This document shows, one piece after another, positions 32,401 through 45,503 of a stretch of 64,000 bases of DNA. A program made the translations under genes and the position numbers. This stretch comes from Bimastos eiseni (lineage: Eukaryota; Annelida; Clitellata; Crassiclitellata; Lumbricidae). The first letter of the stretch is position 1. Every line of letters begins with the position of its first letter. The notes beneath the pieces were generated by a model. It worked only from the letters and a program-made list of their open reading frames with translations. It ran no database searches and was not told the origin of the DNA. The stretch lies in NCBI GenBank assembly GCA_959347315.1, contig OY365806.1, positions 57,371,097 to 57,435,096 on the forward strand, read 5' to 3'.

Positions 32401-35200
32401 TAGTCACTGGGCTGTCATTAACATCATTTTAAAAATATAAAACAAGACAGACACAGAATTCTGACAGATAGCTGATAAGATGCATATTTCTAGACACAGC
32501 AATGTATTACAGAATTTCCAGAACATTTGAAAAATAGGTTGTACAATAAAGCTTGAAGAGTATCAGAAATAGGTCATGTATCTATTTGTAGAAGCTTCTC
32601 TGAATTGCAATTTAGAAATGCTTTCAACAGCACTCATTTGCAACGGTCACTACAGGCTGATTATGTTTAAAGAATTACAAAAATACTGACTAAAATTATT
32701 CTAAGTGATATCATTTGACATATCACAAATAAACAGAGCATTCAGTTGCTACACAGGCTGACAGTCATTGGGTCTGCACTAGAATGACCTCCAGTTAGCA
32801 ACTTCAATACCCAATCAAAGCAGACACTATTCAACAGAAGCTGTTGAAACATTGGTTCTTGCATGAGTATATATGAAGGCAACCAATGGGGCATCAACAT
32901 CAAAAGTTCAGCTTCTTTGGTCAACATCATCCACTGATCATAGAAACAAAATGTCGGGTTTGACAGGGTGACATCAGTAGGTTCAGCTCGAAAAATGCAA
33001 ACAGCAAGATGGCTTCCTTCCTTAGTTCACCCAGTAGTAAATTTGACATTGTGTATGTCGAAGTGCAACAGTCATTTCAAGTTCATTTGTCTTTAACTAA
33101 GTAAATTTCTTGATCCATGGCCATCTCTAGCATAAAACTTCAGGAGTATGTTTCTTACCAATGAGTGCGACAATGGAAATGCTGAACTGCCTGGTTAAAC
33201 TTGACACAAGTTGAAAAGTGCGCGGGTAATGCTGTTGAAAATTACATTGGCAAGACTAATAATATTTCCAAGTTTAGCTGGGGCAGCTGCATCCATTGCC
33301 CCTTCACACACTTATGCCTCATACCTTTAACGGCCAGCATGGGCTAAAATGTATGGGAAAACATATGCAGCTGGTCGTTAAAGGGTTAAGTGCAAAGAAG
33401 GACTAACAATACAGTCAGACCGTGTGTGATGCCCTTCATCTAATGTTTCTGTTCGAGACCTTGGGGAAAAAACACGGTACTGTTGGTACAGCAAGTAAAG
33501 AGTAAAGTTCATCGGTGTAATGAACTCCGAGCAGATATGACGAAGATATATTCGCAAGAACAAGGAAACTGATTTGCAATACAGGCTGGAAAACGTATGC
33601 ATTCTTCAGACATGAAACACGTTTGTTGGGCCTACTAAGGACCCATAGCTGGTCACCATTGTCACAAAGTGGCAAGATCAGAGTGGGCCACTGAGTGTCG
33701 CTGTCCAGATAGGTGCTGCTAGAATGTGTTTCGCTTGGGTCAAACATACTGTTGAGTCTTCACTGTAAGCTAATAACACACTGTGTCTTGAGCATATTGT
33801 ACATCTATCCCTCTCCTCCCCCAAGGACAGAATGAACCTGGCCACATGTGCATAGTACACTTAAACTAAGCACAAATGGAGACAAACTGCCCTTTAAAAA
33901 ACAAGTTTCATTTATGCAAAAGATACTGATAAAAATCCTAGTCTTCTTCCAAAACATGAATAATTGAATAACTTTTATAATAATATGCAAGTGTGTAGGA
34001 GGATAGCAAGAAGTTAATCAGCAATTAGCTTCTGCTTGATCATATGCTCTGCGACAACAAACCTCAACATCTACGTAGAAGAGAGAGATATATATCAGTA
34101 CATCTACAATGCAAATTCATAGACTATAATGCACAAAAAACACAGCACGTCGTATTGATGACTATGATGCTTCAGCACAAACGTATGTCGAAACGTAAAG
34201 AAAATGTCGTATTGCTTTAACTAACAGATGTATCGTGCACTACACACAACTTCCACGACAGCCGCAACGAAGTTCATATAAACCAAAAAAAATAGTTTTA
34301 AATGGAAAATTTCAAATCTACCTGAAACTCAGATCATGTTCTGCAACAGCAAGGAACAGAAAGACGTTGCTCAAATGATCCTTTATTTGACATCATCATT
34401 GTCACTTCATCATATGTCATCATGGCACTGTATTAAAGACTATGCTGACCTCGTCACTTGGTAAAATAATACAGACTATCATTGCCAGATATCAACAAGT
34501 AACGGGACAAGACGGCTGCCAATTATCTGATGCCAATTATCTGATGAAGAACTGATTTTGTCGAGCAACAGACATGATGGACTCAGTGACATGTAATCAA
34601 TAGGAGTACATGCTATAAAATCAGTTTCAAAAATCAGATCAGCGCAGATCATTTTTAAGCTAAATATGTGCAATTGCCTTGAATAGAAAAAACAAACGAG
34701 ACTTTGTGCATAGAATTTTATAGGCTCAAAAGTTGCATAAGACTGTCTAAAATGCACTGACATGTCATTTCTCATCTCTTAACAAAGTCCGTCAGCCTCT
34801 TAGTCTGAGTATAGTATTTCACATCCAGTTATTTACAACATGTGCCACCAGTCTGCATCTAACGATGAATAAGATTGCTGGCTAAAATACTGAATACTCT
34901 TACTGGAAAAACTGCCTCTAAGAAAGGATATTGGAAGAGAATGAAACGAAACGAAAAAGACCTCACGTATCTTGTGCACGTATTTTTTTGTTCATAGGAT
35001 CTGTATAACACTGGAATGAGATTAGGCTATAAGAAACAGAAATGAAGCTCAACACACTGTCCAAGTTCACCTCTGCCAGGCAGAACTTTTTAATGATAAT
35101 AATCAGTAAATGAAATAATAATAGTAATGGTGCTATTTGTTTAGATTACTTATACATAGCATTGAAGTGCCAACACCATGATGTATAAAGAACAACAGCA
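29455..35200. other. Long stretch without supported gene
   Basis: AT-rich sequence with small AT microsatellites (about 31780-31812) and a short GACACAGACAGGGA repeat near 31540-31580. At 33324-33384 a 15-bp inverted repeat (CCTTTAACGGCCAGC / GCTGGTCGTTAAAGG, one mismatch) bounds 31 bp, a possible minute MITE. The right part may be 3' UTR of the zinc-finger gene on the minus strand, but I cannot place its end. Confidence 0.4.
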
Positions 35201-35212
35201 ATTACTAGCAAT

Positions 35213-35403
35213 GATAATGATAATAATAATAATAATAATAAAATAATAATAATAATAAAATAATAATAATAATAAAATAATAATAATAATAAAATAATAA
35301 TAATAATAAAATAATAATAATAATAAAATAATAATAATAATAAAATAATAATAATAATAAAATAATAATAATAAAAGTAATAATAATAAAAATAACAATA
35401 ATA
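35213..35403. repeat. AAT-rich minisatellite, ~17-bp period
   Basis: A run of (TAA)n interrupted every 17 bases by an extra A (AAAATAATAATAATAAT), about eight regular copies flanked by plainer (TAA)n. Confidence 0.85.
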
Positions 35404-35987
35404 AGCTTTTCAATCCTGATGAATCAAAGCTCGTAAGCTTTTCTACCTTAGGTCAGAACTGAATAAATAATAAATACAAACACAATAGAAAATCATTCTG
35501 AAAATCCCTCCATAAACACGTGCCAGGCAACTTAAATAAACAAAGAACTTAAACATTGTACAAAAATGCTGGTTATTGTAACATGATACAGGTCTGGTAA
35601 CCACAGCTAAACATCAGCACATAGTACACATCGGACTTGCTGCAAAGTCCTCAATCCGCCTAGACGTCTAAACAGGTACAACACTGACTAGTCATACAAG
35701 TCCCATGGTAGGATGAACCAACACTTTTCACATCGAAAACACTGCAACTGCTGGCACAGAGGACCCCCGTCCGGTGATTCGAAGAGAGACCGAGAAACCA
35801 CTTCATTTCTCAACAGGCCGCAGACGGATCAGTCAGACCTACCGCAAAGAGTTACGCCCGAGTCTTCTAACACAAGCCTTCCCTCTGCCTCGTCATTTGC
35901 ATCATGACACAAAGGTTCACAGAGATGACGATGCGCCAGGCAATAAACGACCTCGACGTGGAAGTTGGATTTCAACCGTCGTTCATG

Positions 35988-37594
35988 TCAGTCGGTGTCA
36001 TCTAGTTTGCTGTAGATGACTTCGTGGAGGAACTCGTCGATGGAGTCGGCCTCGTAGTCGTTTATGTCGGCAACGCCCAGGTACGGAGTGAAGACGCACA
36101 GCATGCGGTAGACGTTGCGTCTCAGGTCCTTCAGCTTCTTCAGGTAAGGACAGCACGACTCTTTGCACTGATTACCAGACTCTGCACAACTGGAATGACA
36201 CTGGGATATTCGCTTTCCATCATCCGGTTTGGATTGATCCACTTCTCCAGCAGCTTTGTCATGATCATCTTGGCTAGACAACTTCTGGATGATGGGTTTC
36301 TCAGCATCTGTGGGACTGGGGCTTTTGGTGTTGGGCTGCAGCTGCTGTCCATGTACCGAGGAGTCAGAGTGGCCGCCGCTGGAGTAGAGAGGGGGCTTGA
36401 CAAAGGACAGATAGCTAGACTGACTAGAACTAGGAAACAGTTCAGATCTGGCGAGAAAGGAAGCAAGTCTTGTGTTATTCCAACTCAACAGAAGCTGCTG
36501 ATCTTCGGGAGTGAGAGCAGCCACCTGTGACAGATTGACTCCATGAAGACCGTTGTTGTCACTCTTCTCCACAAAACACCTTGTGGAAGAATTACTTGGG
36601 AACAGAAGTTTGGAGTCACTGCTGCTCTGGTTGGCGACCGTGTCTCTGGCCTTCGCACTGTCTCGACCATAAAGATCTGCTGCCGACGCGATATTCTCAC
36701 AATCGCCACCAACACTCAGAGCTAAGGAATTGGCATGAGACAATGGATACTGGCCAAAATCTAGCGACTGTGCCAGAAGAATCCGATCTTTGTCTGGACT
36801 CTTGCAAGACGAGTCTTTGTTGTTCACGCTCCGTCTGGTGGTCGTCAGGTCTTCTGGCATCGCAGAGAAGTCGAGCGACATCGCCCCTGGCGCACAGAAC
36901 GACTTCTGGGCACCAGCACCCCTTTCGGGACTGGAAGCGATCGCTCGGGAGAGATGGTCATCTGGGAAGTTCTCCGTCTTTATTGCTTGGAATGACATGG
37001 TGCTAGAGGGCAGTGCCAACATGGAAGACAAAATAGAGGCACCGGTTGCCTTGGAACCGATATCGTTTGTCTGAGGACCCATCTTGCCACCGGTCAAAGA
37101 CAATGGAGCAGCCAAGGACGACAGGAGGGCAGCATGAGAAGGCATGCCATTCTGCAGCTGGGTCGACTGGAAGCCAGAGGAGCCAAGCAGACCGCCGGAT
37201 GCCGTCGAAAGCGACATGGACGGCCACAGCATGGGGCGCATGCCGTTAGGAAGACATGACAAGACATTCATGTACTGGTTGAGACCCGGTGGCATCATCC
37301 CGCCAAACATTGGACGGGGAGGCGGAGGTGACGGATGCTGACGAGCGGCTTCTGCTGCCTGCAGAAGGAATCTTATTCGATCCTCTTTGCCTCCTCCTCC
37401 TCCTCCTCCTCCTCCTGCCCCTCCTCCTCCGAGCAACTTAGCACCGAGCAGTCTCCGGCATCGCATGCCATCCGTACGCTTGTCCATGTTGTAGAAGCGC
37501 ATGTCTGCACCGTGACGACTTCGGATGTGGGCCTTGAGGAGGTGACCCTGCGTGTATCTCTGGCCACAAGCACCGCAGTGGTATGGACGCTCCC
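35988..37594 (-). CDS. C2H2 zinc-finger protein, last coding exon
   Basis: 1607-bp terminal exon. A good acceptor (TGTTTGTTGACAG, AG at 37596-37595) precedes GGGAGCGTCC. Joined in phase 1 to the exon ending at 43760, it completes the linker TGERPYHC and encodes finger 3 (C280, C283, H296, H301 of an 808-residue protein). After it come a poly-Gly run, long Ser/Pro/Leu-rich low-complexity sequence, a cysteine cluster (CHSSCAESGNQCKESCC) and an apparently folded C-terminus (LKDLRRNVYRMLCVFTPYLG...DSIDEFLHEVIYSKLDD). Stop TCA/TGA is at 35988-35990. The product is presumably a nuclear sequence-specific transcription factor. I do not recognise the orthologue; the C-terminal ~50 residues are the best handle for a search. 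Confidence 0.85.
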
Positions 37595-39643
37595 CTGTCA
37601 ACAAACACAACAGACCAAGCTCACACTATTAGACATTTACAGCAGAAGTTTAAATACACAAAAAATTCTTAATTAATGCAATCATAAAGTAGTAGTAATA
37701 ATAACAATTGTGTTTGATAACAATCAAACTGACACCACAATATCATTACAAGTATTACACTTATAATCATACTGTGGTACGCCAGTTTGAAAAGCATGTC
37801 ATCCTTGTTATGGATGCGTCGTAAAATAAACTTATATCATCATTATGTCAGTTTGAAATTGAATGAAGATATTATCACTATCATCAAGTCATACATCTAA
37901 ATTAACCAACGCTGTCACTTAGCGAATGAATGGAGGACTTGTCAATCTAAAGGGAGCAGTGGGAATCAATCTTGCTTCCCACTGCTTTTTTCCTCCAGTG
38001 TGATATCCATTACTCTACTTCTTCACGAGAAAGTAATAATTCACTATGCTAGCCTAAACAGTTTCGGCAGCATACCAGCATCCCACAGTGTCAGTAATGT
38101 TATCAGTTTTGTGTTTACTTCTCAAATTAACATAAGGCGGCCAATAGCTAATTACATAAAACCTAATTACGAAGCAGACTAATAATTTAACCTGACAAAA
38201 AAACTACCAGAACCTGTCACTGCGTTAAAAGTCAGAAGTTTTGAAATATGAACAGTAAATTATGAAATGCTGCCTTTAGCTGAACACAACTGAATTGTGT
38301 TGAGCCAACTCTAGTCAGGTCTGTCCAATGCCGAATTGCATCTTCAATAAAATGGACCAATGGCCAATTTCAACTTTTTCAACAGACTTTTGTAATTTTC
38401 CATTTGGAAAATGACCCAAAGCACAGGAGAATTCTATAGAAATTATTTACAGATTGTAGTTCAAGTGTTTCTCAACACCTCTGATGCCTGACCAACTTAC
38501 GTCATCGACCATATTACACTTGATGAAGTTTTCTCAATCTATACCACGAGTCACTGTTTGAAGACTATAGAATACTGTACCGTGCACTAGAATGTCATAA
38601 CTAGTTCAAGTGCTGTTAAACTCTTACATCATCCAGTGTACGTGTAAAATTATCATAACTACATAAAAGCAAAACCTTGCTAACATTAGATGATTTCTGG
38701 CAACTATCTAAGGCTCTAAGCCAATCTCAAAGTTCAAACTGATGCAGGAAAGAATTACAAGCTCAAATAATCATTCTACGCCATGTTTCTATGTTACATG
38801 TTTCAACAGTAACATATATTATCTAATTTGCAAGTACATAAGCGGGCATATATGCAAACATGTGCAGCAAAATGCACACACAGGCACAAACACATACGCA
38901 CACGCTCACTCACACACACACACACACACATTCAGTAACATGAACACAAGGAAATAAAATTTACAATCTATCAGCCCGCTTGTCGTTAAGCCAGGGTTTT
39001 ATGTCCATTTAATCTTTGTGCAACATAAAATGCCAGACAAACAAAAAAACTTCTGTATCAAATTTCTGCTCCAAGCAGCTTTGAACCGAGCACCTTTGTG
39101 TTCTTAATAAACGAATGGACCGGAGGATCAATAATGAGGCTGGGAGACTGCATGCACAGGAATAGTTTAAACGGTTTTCCGTACAAAAGATGGATATCGT
39201 GCCGCAGGACACTCTTAGTTCGTGCAAGCAGCGGGAGGATAGAAGAACATGTCATTAAGCAACGTTAATAATACTGTTGTCAAAACACAAAAGGCTTTTA
39301 TTACACTCTGAGAAAAATCAGAATTAATAAAGCCGACTGACATATGAAAGGTCGATAATGGCCTGTCAATGGCGGAAATCAATAGACAGTCAAAGTAGCC
39401 CTGAGCAGACCCACGACGACAGAGGAGGGGGAGGGAGAGGAGGAGGAGGGGGTGCACACATCGAACACACGGCAAGCACGCCATCTATGGAGCACGATTA
39501 GGTACAAGGAATATGGCCGAATTATTATTGGCATTTTATGCTTTAATATTAATAAAGCCCACTTCTCCATAACGCAGCAGGCTGCAGCTAAGTACAAAGA
39601 ATACGATCAATATATACACGGATATATACACGCATAATTATAT

Positions 39644-39678
<35 letters not shown>

Positions 39679-41479
39679 AACAATTACACATGCACAACTA
39701 CAAGTATTTACCTAAGTTCATTTGTAACGCATAATGACTTGCAAGTACATGTATACTTTTATATATATTATCTATGTTACATCAAAGTTTTTCTATAATA
39801 TACAATTACTAGCAAGTTGATATATATATATATATATACATAAACTTACACGAACACATATATCGTATATGCATGTTCGATACACATACGTGCGTGCGCA
39901 CACACGCATGCACTCACAGCAATGTAGGCATTAATTATTAATTCTGTGTAGGTGTCCGAGTCCACAGCACACTCCTACATCAATACCTATTAGACAGATA
40001 TACAAGCATACATATACACACTTACATGTACAAAAGCATATATATATATATATATATATACATATATATATAACACGCACAAACACATATATTATATATA
40101 TACATATATGTGCCTGAATAATTGTATGGGTGGAGATGAGATGTCGGTGTGTATATATATAAATATACATATATAATTATATAATATATAAATATATATC
40201 AATCTAGATATTCTTCTGCTATAAGAACGCATGTAAAGGAACAATCAATCGAATGTCTGAAAGCGAACCATACATGTACATTTACTCATTCACTCATGAA
40301 TGGCATTCAATTGAATACAGTAGACATGTGTGCTTTGTAAATCGTATATGCATTCAGTGCTTCAATGCAAACAGCAACTTTGTACGTATGTCCGATGAGA
40401 GCGTATGCAAGACGTCTGTCTGTGCGTGCTGAGACGTCAATGTGCGCACGTACGCATTTGAAAGGAGAAAGAAACTCTGCTGTTTGGTTCTGACATCTCT
40501 GAAGACTGTTTCGCTTGCACTGTCTTCAGCACCAGCCTTTCAGTTCATTTATGAAAACACATAGCTAATTAGAATCCAATCAATGGACTTCGATAGCGCC
40601 GCTGTCATAAAGCACAAGGCATCTGTTTATCGCCATGTCTTCCAGGCAAAATCATTGTAAAAAATCATAATCGGTTAGAAAAGAGATTTGGTCGAAATCC
40701 GAAAAGTCAGAAGAACATCAGTGAAACATAGTTCATGGTCTGCCTGGTATTCATCTTAAATATTGTTATTATTGTTTTTTAAATTATTATTATTATTATT
40801 GTTTTGCTCTTAGGTACATCATACACCCAGGGACTAAGAGATTATTAAAATTTAAAATTAGTTGCGCGGATGGTCAGGTCTCGGATGGTCAGGTCTCGTA
40901 TCAATATTATTATAACTATTACTATAATCATAATTATAATTATTGTTATAATTGTTATTCTTATTATTTGTATTATTCCAATTATTATCACTGGTATTGG
41001 CACATAGAAATAAAGACTAACATTGCTACTTATTGTATAAATATCAATGTTTCTGTTGCATTAAAATCCTTATAATGGTGTTCTTTAATTCAACCATGCA
41101 TCCTATGATCCTACACATCATGTGAAAACGGTGCTAAGCTTTCAGTAACCGATGTGCATAATCCATTACGAGAGCAGGATTTTCCATGTTTCTATTGTAC
41201 CATTATGCGCCAATAACAATTGATGCAAATTGCTGTGTTTTGACAGCTATAGATCTTAATAAATGAAAATACAATAAAATAATTGTCAACGTCCAAAAAT
41301 CTACCTAATCTACACTTAATTACTAATGATTAATCAGCTACTTCAGGCCATCCAATACAAGCATGCATTTCAACAACTGCAAAGCGTGCCCATGTGTGTA
41401 CGACTGTACATGCATGCGTTAGTGAGTAATTGGCACACAGACACACTTCCTCCTAAAACTCTACATGGAGTCTCTAAAT

Positions 41480-43017
41480 CAGTAATTCTCAACCTGTGGG
41501 TCGCGACCCGCAAGTGGGTCGCAAAGGATATCCAAGTGGGTCGCCAACTTTTCTTCGAAATCACATTTTTTCCACTGAAAAATATTGTCATGTGAATGTA
41601 ATGCGCTATAGTTTCTATAAATCGAGGCCTTGTCAGCGTTGCTGCCATTTGAAACTACCTACCTCTGTGAGACCGGCTGGTCAGCTATGATTTCAATCAA
41701 GACTAAATAATTATAGGAATAGGCTAGAGCTGTGTCAATAATTATTACGATTATGTCTAACCAACATCAGCATCAGCCCACGTATTGACTTAGGCCTACT
41801 TCTGACCAGAATGCAAGCCCCGCCCTCTCACTAACAGTTCTTATGTCTCAATGCCAGTCAAACAATAAAGGTTTTTTTAAATATTATTTTTTCTGACATT
41901 ATGTAATTATATTATGACTTATTTACAGTTTTGTTATACGATATCATGGTTAGTCGTAAAATGCATTGATGCGTGTCTCACTGATTTAACAAAGATCATA
42001 ATGTGCTCTTGGAGCCCGGATCAATATTCCCAACTGTACTTGACATGCCGTCCATCTGAGGTACTGGAGTGCGTGTCAAAAATCTTGGCAAATGTGGAAC
42101 AAGTGCAAATCTGGATGTCCTCCAATCGTCTAAGATTGAACCCAGATAAGACTGAATTTATGTGGCTGGGCACGAGACAAGCAAGTTCGAGGGAAGACAA
42201 GGAGGCGATTACAGTAGCATCTCCTCATTGGAGGGTCCAACGCGTCGTCCGGGACCTGGGAGTTCTTCTGGACGAAAACCTGTCCTTGGAGGAACATGTC
42301 AGTTTCCCTTGCATGTCTTGCTTTTATCAATTGCGCCAGATTAGAGTCAATCGGCGAAATCTGTCAATTTACACCGCTATGACTCTTGTCCACTCCTTCG
42401 TGCTGACTCGCCTGGACTACAGCAATGGTGTCCTTGCGGGTCTGCCAAAGTTCCGGACTAGACAGCTTTAATCCATTCTCAACTGCGCCACCCAAGTCGT
42501 TGCCAAGCTGCCAAAATACTCGCATATTTCAAGCTATATGCGTGACACACTGCACTGGCTCCCGGTTAAGGATAGGATCACATCACATTCAAGAACATCC
42601 TCATGGGACGGACATCGGTGGTCGGCATGGCTCCAGAATACATCAGAGAGCTCTGTATCCCCGTATCCGGCCAGTCGATGCGTGATGCGACTCATGGAGA
42701 CTTGATGATCCCGTGTCCCCGTACATCGATGCGGACAAACCATGCCTTCTCATGCTTTGGACCATCATACTGGAACGCTCTTTCGTTACAACTTTGCAAC
42801 ATAGCACAGCTTGAAGCCAACTTTTCTAAATAACTCAAATCGCATTTGTTTAGATCTGTTGGGTAGCTACGTTTAGCGCCTTCCAGAGGTTATCATAAGG
42901 CACTATGTAAATTGTCTAATACATACATACATGCTGTCAGATTTTAAAGTGGTGGGTCTCGTTAGGATATAGATGCTGCAAAGTGGGTCCCCATGTCAAA
43001 AAGGTTGAGAACCACTG
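41480..43017. mobile_element. hAT element with nested LINE fragment
   Basis: The ends are CAGTAATTCTCAACCT and, inverted, AGGTTGAGAACCACTG (14 of 16 match). They are flanked by a perfect 8-bp target duplication CTCTAAAT at 41472-41479 and 43018-43025. The element has no transposase. About 930 bp of its 1538 bp is a LINE fragment inserted later, so the original hAT was a MITE of roughly 600 bp. Confidence 0.87.
41990..42935 (+). mobile_element. LINE reverse-transcriptase 3' fragment inside hAT
   Basis: The translation begins in the palm domain, where the usual ADD box reads as PDQYSQLY. It continues through VEQVQIWMSSNRLRLNPDKTEF and VRDLGVLLDENLSLEEHV to VLTRLDYSNGVLAGLPK; this part is an open frame ending at 42471. 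Frameshifted remnants (DTLHWLPVKDRI) follow. It ends with GGCACTATGTAAATTG and an ACAT tandem tail. This is the CR1/L2-like C-terminal half of ORF2, 5' truncated and dead. Confidence 0.85.
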
Positions 43018-43759
43018 CTCTAAATGAACCTTTAACTCCAATGAAAATAAATTGACACAACACTTGATTCCAGTGCCATATCTCTCATATTCCTAGTTCT
43101 GTATGAAATTAGTTCCTTAAAAGGCTTCATATAAAGTGTAAATGCACTTTGTTGTTGAAGTGTGCAAAGTCATTGCCAAGGCATTTATTTGCATGATTGA
43201 CCACACTCCACAGTGACCCATACATGTATGGAACAGTTTTCATTGCAATTCCAGGATTAGGCACTAAGCACCATTTCCACTCGACGCGCGCCCCACGTCT
43301 CCAACATAAGACACTTTCATAAGAAAAGTGGAGAAATAGCATTGAATGTACATGGAGAACAGAAGATTTATTATTATTCAGTGCAACACTTCAAACTGAA
43401 AAAGTGGTTTGCATATTTTGATGAGGAGTAGAACCTTCTCTGCAGAAGAAAAATCAACCTAAGCACACTTAAAGCTCCTAGCGATATATATTGTTGCCAT
43501 TGACATAACGTGGTCATACTGTACAACTCATACACCTAATAAGGTCTCATCTATTCTATATAACCTAACATCAGAATTTTGCACTCCAGTGAAGATGTAA
43601 TTAGGAATGCTCCGCTATGTCTAACAAGGACCTACGCTTGTAAGATTGGGATCTCTGATCCTCATGAGGAGTTTCTCTAGAAGCTGCATTATATAAATTG
43701 ATGGCAATGACCAGAATTTGACATAAAGGAATGAGAGGACCGTTTTGTTAATAACATAC

Positions 43760-44579
43760 CCGTGTGGGTCCTCCGATGCACGAGCAGATTGCTCTGGTGC
43801 TTGGTCTCATATGCACACTTCTCACACTTGAAAATCTTGGCCAGTGACCAATGTTCCCTGGCAATGTGTCGCTGGAGATAGATCTTGCGCTTGAAGACCT
43901 TCTTGCAGTCGGGACAGACCTCGGCCGGACCGTCGTCCGCCACCGGGTCTCCCTCGGGCAGCTCACCCTCGCTCGACGGCAGATGCTCGGTCAGAAACTC
44001 CTCCTCCTGCTTCAACGAAGTGATGGCATCCGGCTGGAGTCTCAGAGGGGACAACTGCTCGATAGCATCTGTTGCCACCTGTGACAACAGCAACAGCGGA
44101 ACGGTCGACTCCACAGTCGACCGGTTCAGCGGTTTTTCTACGTCGAAGCTCTGACTAGATACGGTTTCAGTCTCCCTGTTCTTGAGGTTTGGTCCATCAA
44201 AGCGGTCGCCGCCCACTGGCCAATCTCTTTCCATCTCGACGACATCATCGACTTTCCCAAGCTGCAATGCATTCATAGACCTTGCAGCCGTCTCTGCCTT
44301 GATTCCGTCCACAGAGGAATTGGACTTTTCCAGTCCATCCACGGAGGACACATTGATGCCGCCGACTGCGTAGAGCGAATCTGTGAGGAAAAGAGGATGC
44401 TCTTGCTTGCGACGTTTCTTGACATGGTTCTCCGGGAGACTGGTCATAGAGGAAGAGTGGAGAGTGCTGAGCAGGCGGATGGGACTCGAACAGAACAGTG
44501 GGCTCTGCGGAGGGCTAGGAGGGGCGATGGGGAACTCCTCCCCCAAGTGTCTTTTCACTGACAACGACAGAAGGGCCAT
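43760..44579 (-). CDS. C2H2 zinc-finger protein, first coding exon
   Basis: 820 bp from the ATG at 44579 (preceded in frame by TAATAA, so the start is firm) to a GTATGT donor after 43760. The 273 codons plus one base encode: a Pro/Ser-rich N-terminus with a basic KKRRKQ patch (54-59, possible nuclear signal); an acidic region; then finger 1 (C222, C225, H238, H243) and finger 2 (C252, C255, H268, H272). The remaining G completes Gly274 of the classic TGERP linker with the exon at 37594. Full protein is 808 residues with three C2H2 fingers. Reading past the donor would add 23 intron-encoded residues and stop at 43689, a form I consider unspliced rather than real. Confidence 0.88.
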
Positions 44580-44643
44580 TTCTTATTAAGGCTTGTAGTC
44601 AGTTGCACAAAGTTATATCAGACTGTTTGGCTCGATAACATGC
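44580..44643 (-). promoter_or_regulatory. 5' UTR with 7-codon upstream ORF and splice acceptor
   Basis: On the minus strand CTGTGTTTCGTTTCTTTCAG ends at 44644, a strong pyrimidine-rich acceptor, so the coding exon probably starts at 44643 and is preceded by at least one untranslated exon. Two bases in, an ATG at 44641-44639 opens a 7-codon frame closed by TGA at 44620-44618, out of frame with the main ORF. It may dampen translation. Confidence 0.6.
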
Positions 44644-45426
44644 CTGAAAGAAACGAAACACAGACAATATGACACAACCATTGAGAAAATGAGAAATTCA
44701 CCATCCAACTCAGTTATACAAAGCCAGATTTTATACAGGAAACAGATCATAAACACAGCTAATACTGATCGACTCATTCCAACATTCAGCGCTTATCCTC
44801 GACAGCAACTACACATGTTTACAAACGTAATCATTACACAGATCAGACACAGTTCACACCGATCATACACACACAAAAACGCAGGCTTAGGATCGTCACG
44901 CATATCTGAAAATCTACTAAATCTACTTAACCAAGCACCTAAAGATAAAGGAGATGATAAAAATTTGGCAAAATAAAAATCTATACCCAGAATGCAACAG
45001 ATAAACACGATCAAGATAGGAGATTTTTTCCCCAACTGCAGCCACGGAGGAGACGACTACGGCGGCCGTGGAGGGATCAACACAGTAGTAAACCATATTC
45101 ACAGCAGGGCACCAGCCTTAGGTGCTGTTTGCTTTAATTCCAGCTGCATTTCTTCATAGCATAGTAAAGTATGTCATATTGTGAGAAGGGCAGGGCATTC
45201 AGATATACAGCAGACATGGCATTGCATAAACAATATCCGATCATACACAAAGGCCTGATGCATGATCGCCTCTGCTGCCACCGCCGCCGCTCTTCTCAGC
45301 TCAATTATACCGCTACACGTAGTAGTCCGGAACTGTGGGTGCGTCTGTAAGTAACGCAGGCCTCCGACCGCCGACCGACCGGCTTCAGTCATCCTATGTA
45401 CATAAGCACACACACACACACATATG

Positions 45427-45503
<77 letters not shown>

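Larger units (their letters stand above)
37595..43759 (-). other. Intron of the zinc-finger gene
   Basis: 6165-bp phase-1 intron with donor GTATGT (43759 downward) and acceptor ending CAG at 37595. It contains a (CA)n run (about 38875-38932), several (TA)n runs (39645-39680, 39815-39840, 40035-40080, 40150-40200), a TTA/ATT stretch (40765-40985) and a hAT element with a nested LINE fragment (41480-43017). No other gene is supported within it. Confidence 0.8.

Noticed and set aside
36024..37676. Forward-strand frames opposite the zinc-finger exon
   Set aside because: Shadows of the minus-strand coding exon; no independent domain evidence.
43689..43759. Zinc-finger exon reading on to a stop at 43689
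   Set aside because: A GTATGT donor at 43759 and a matching acceptor at 37595 rebuild the TGERP linker and a third finger exactly, so this tail is intronic.
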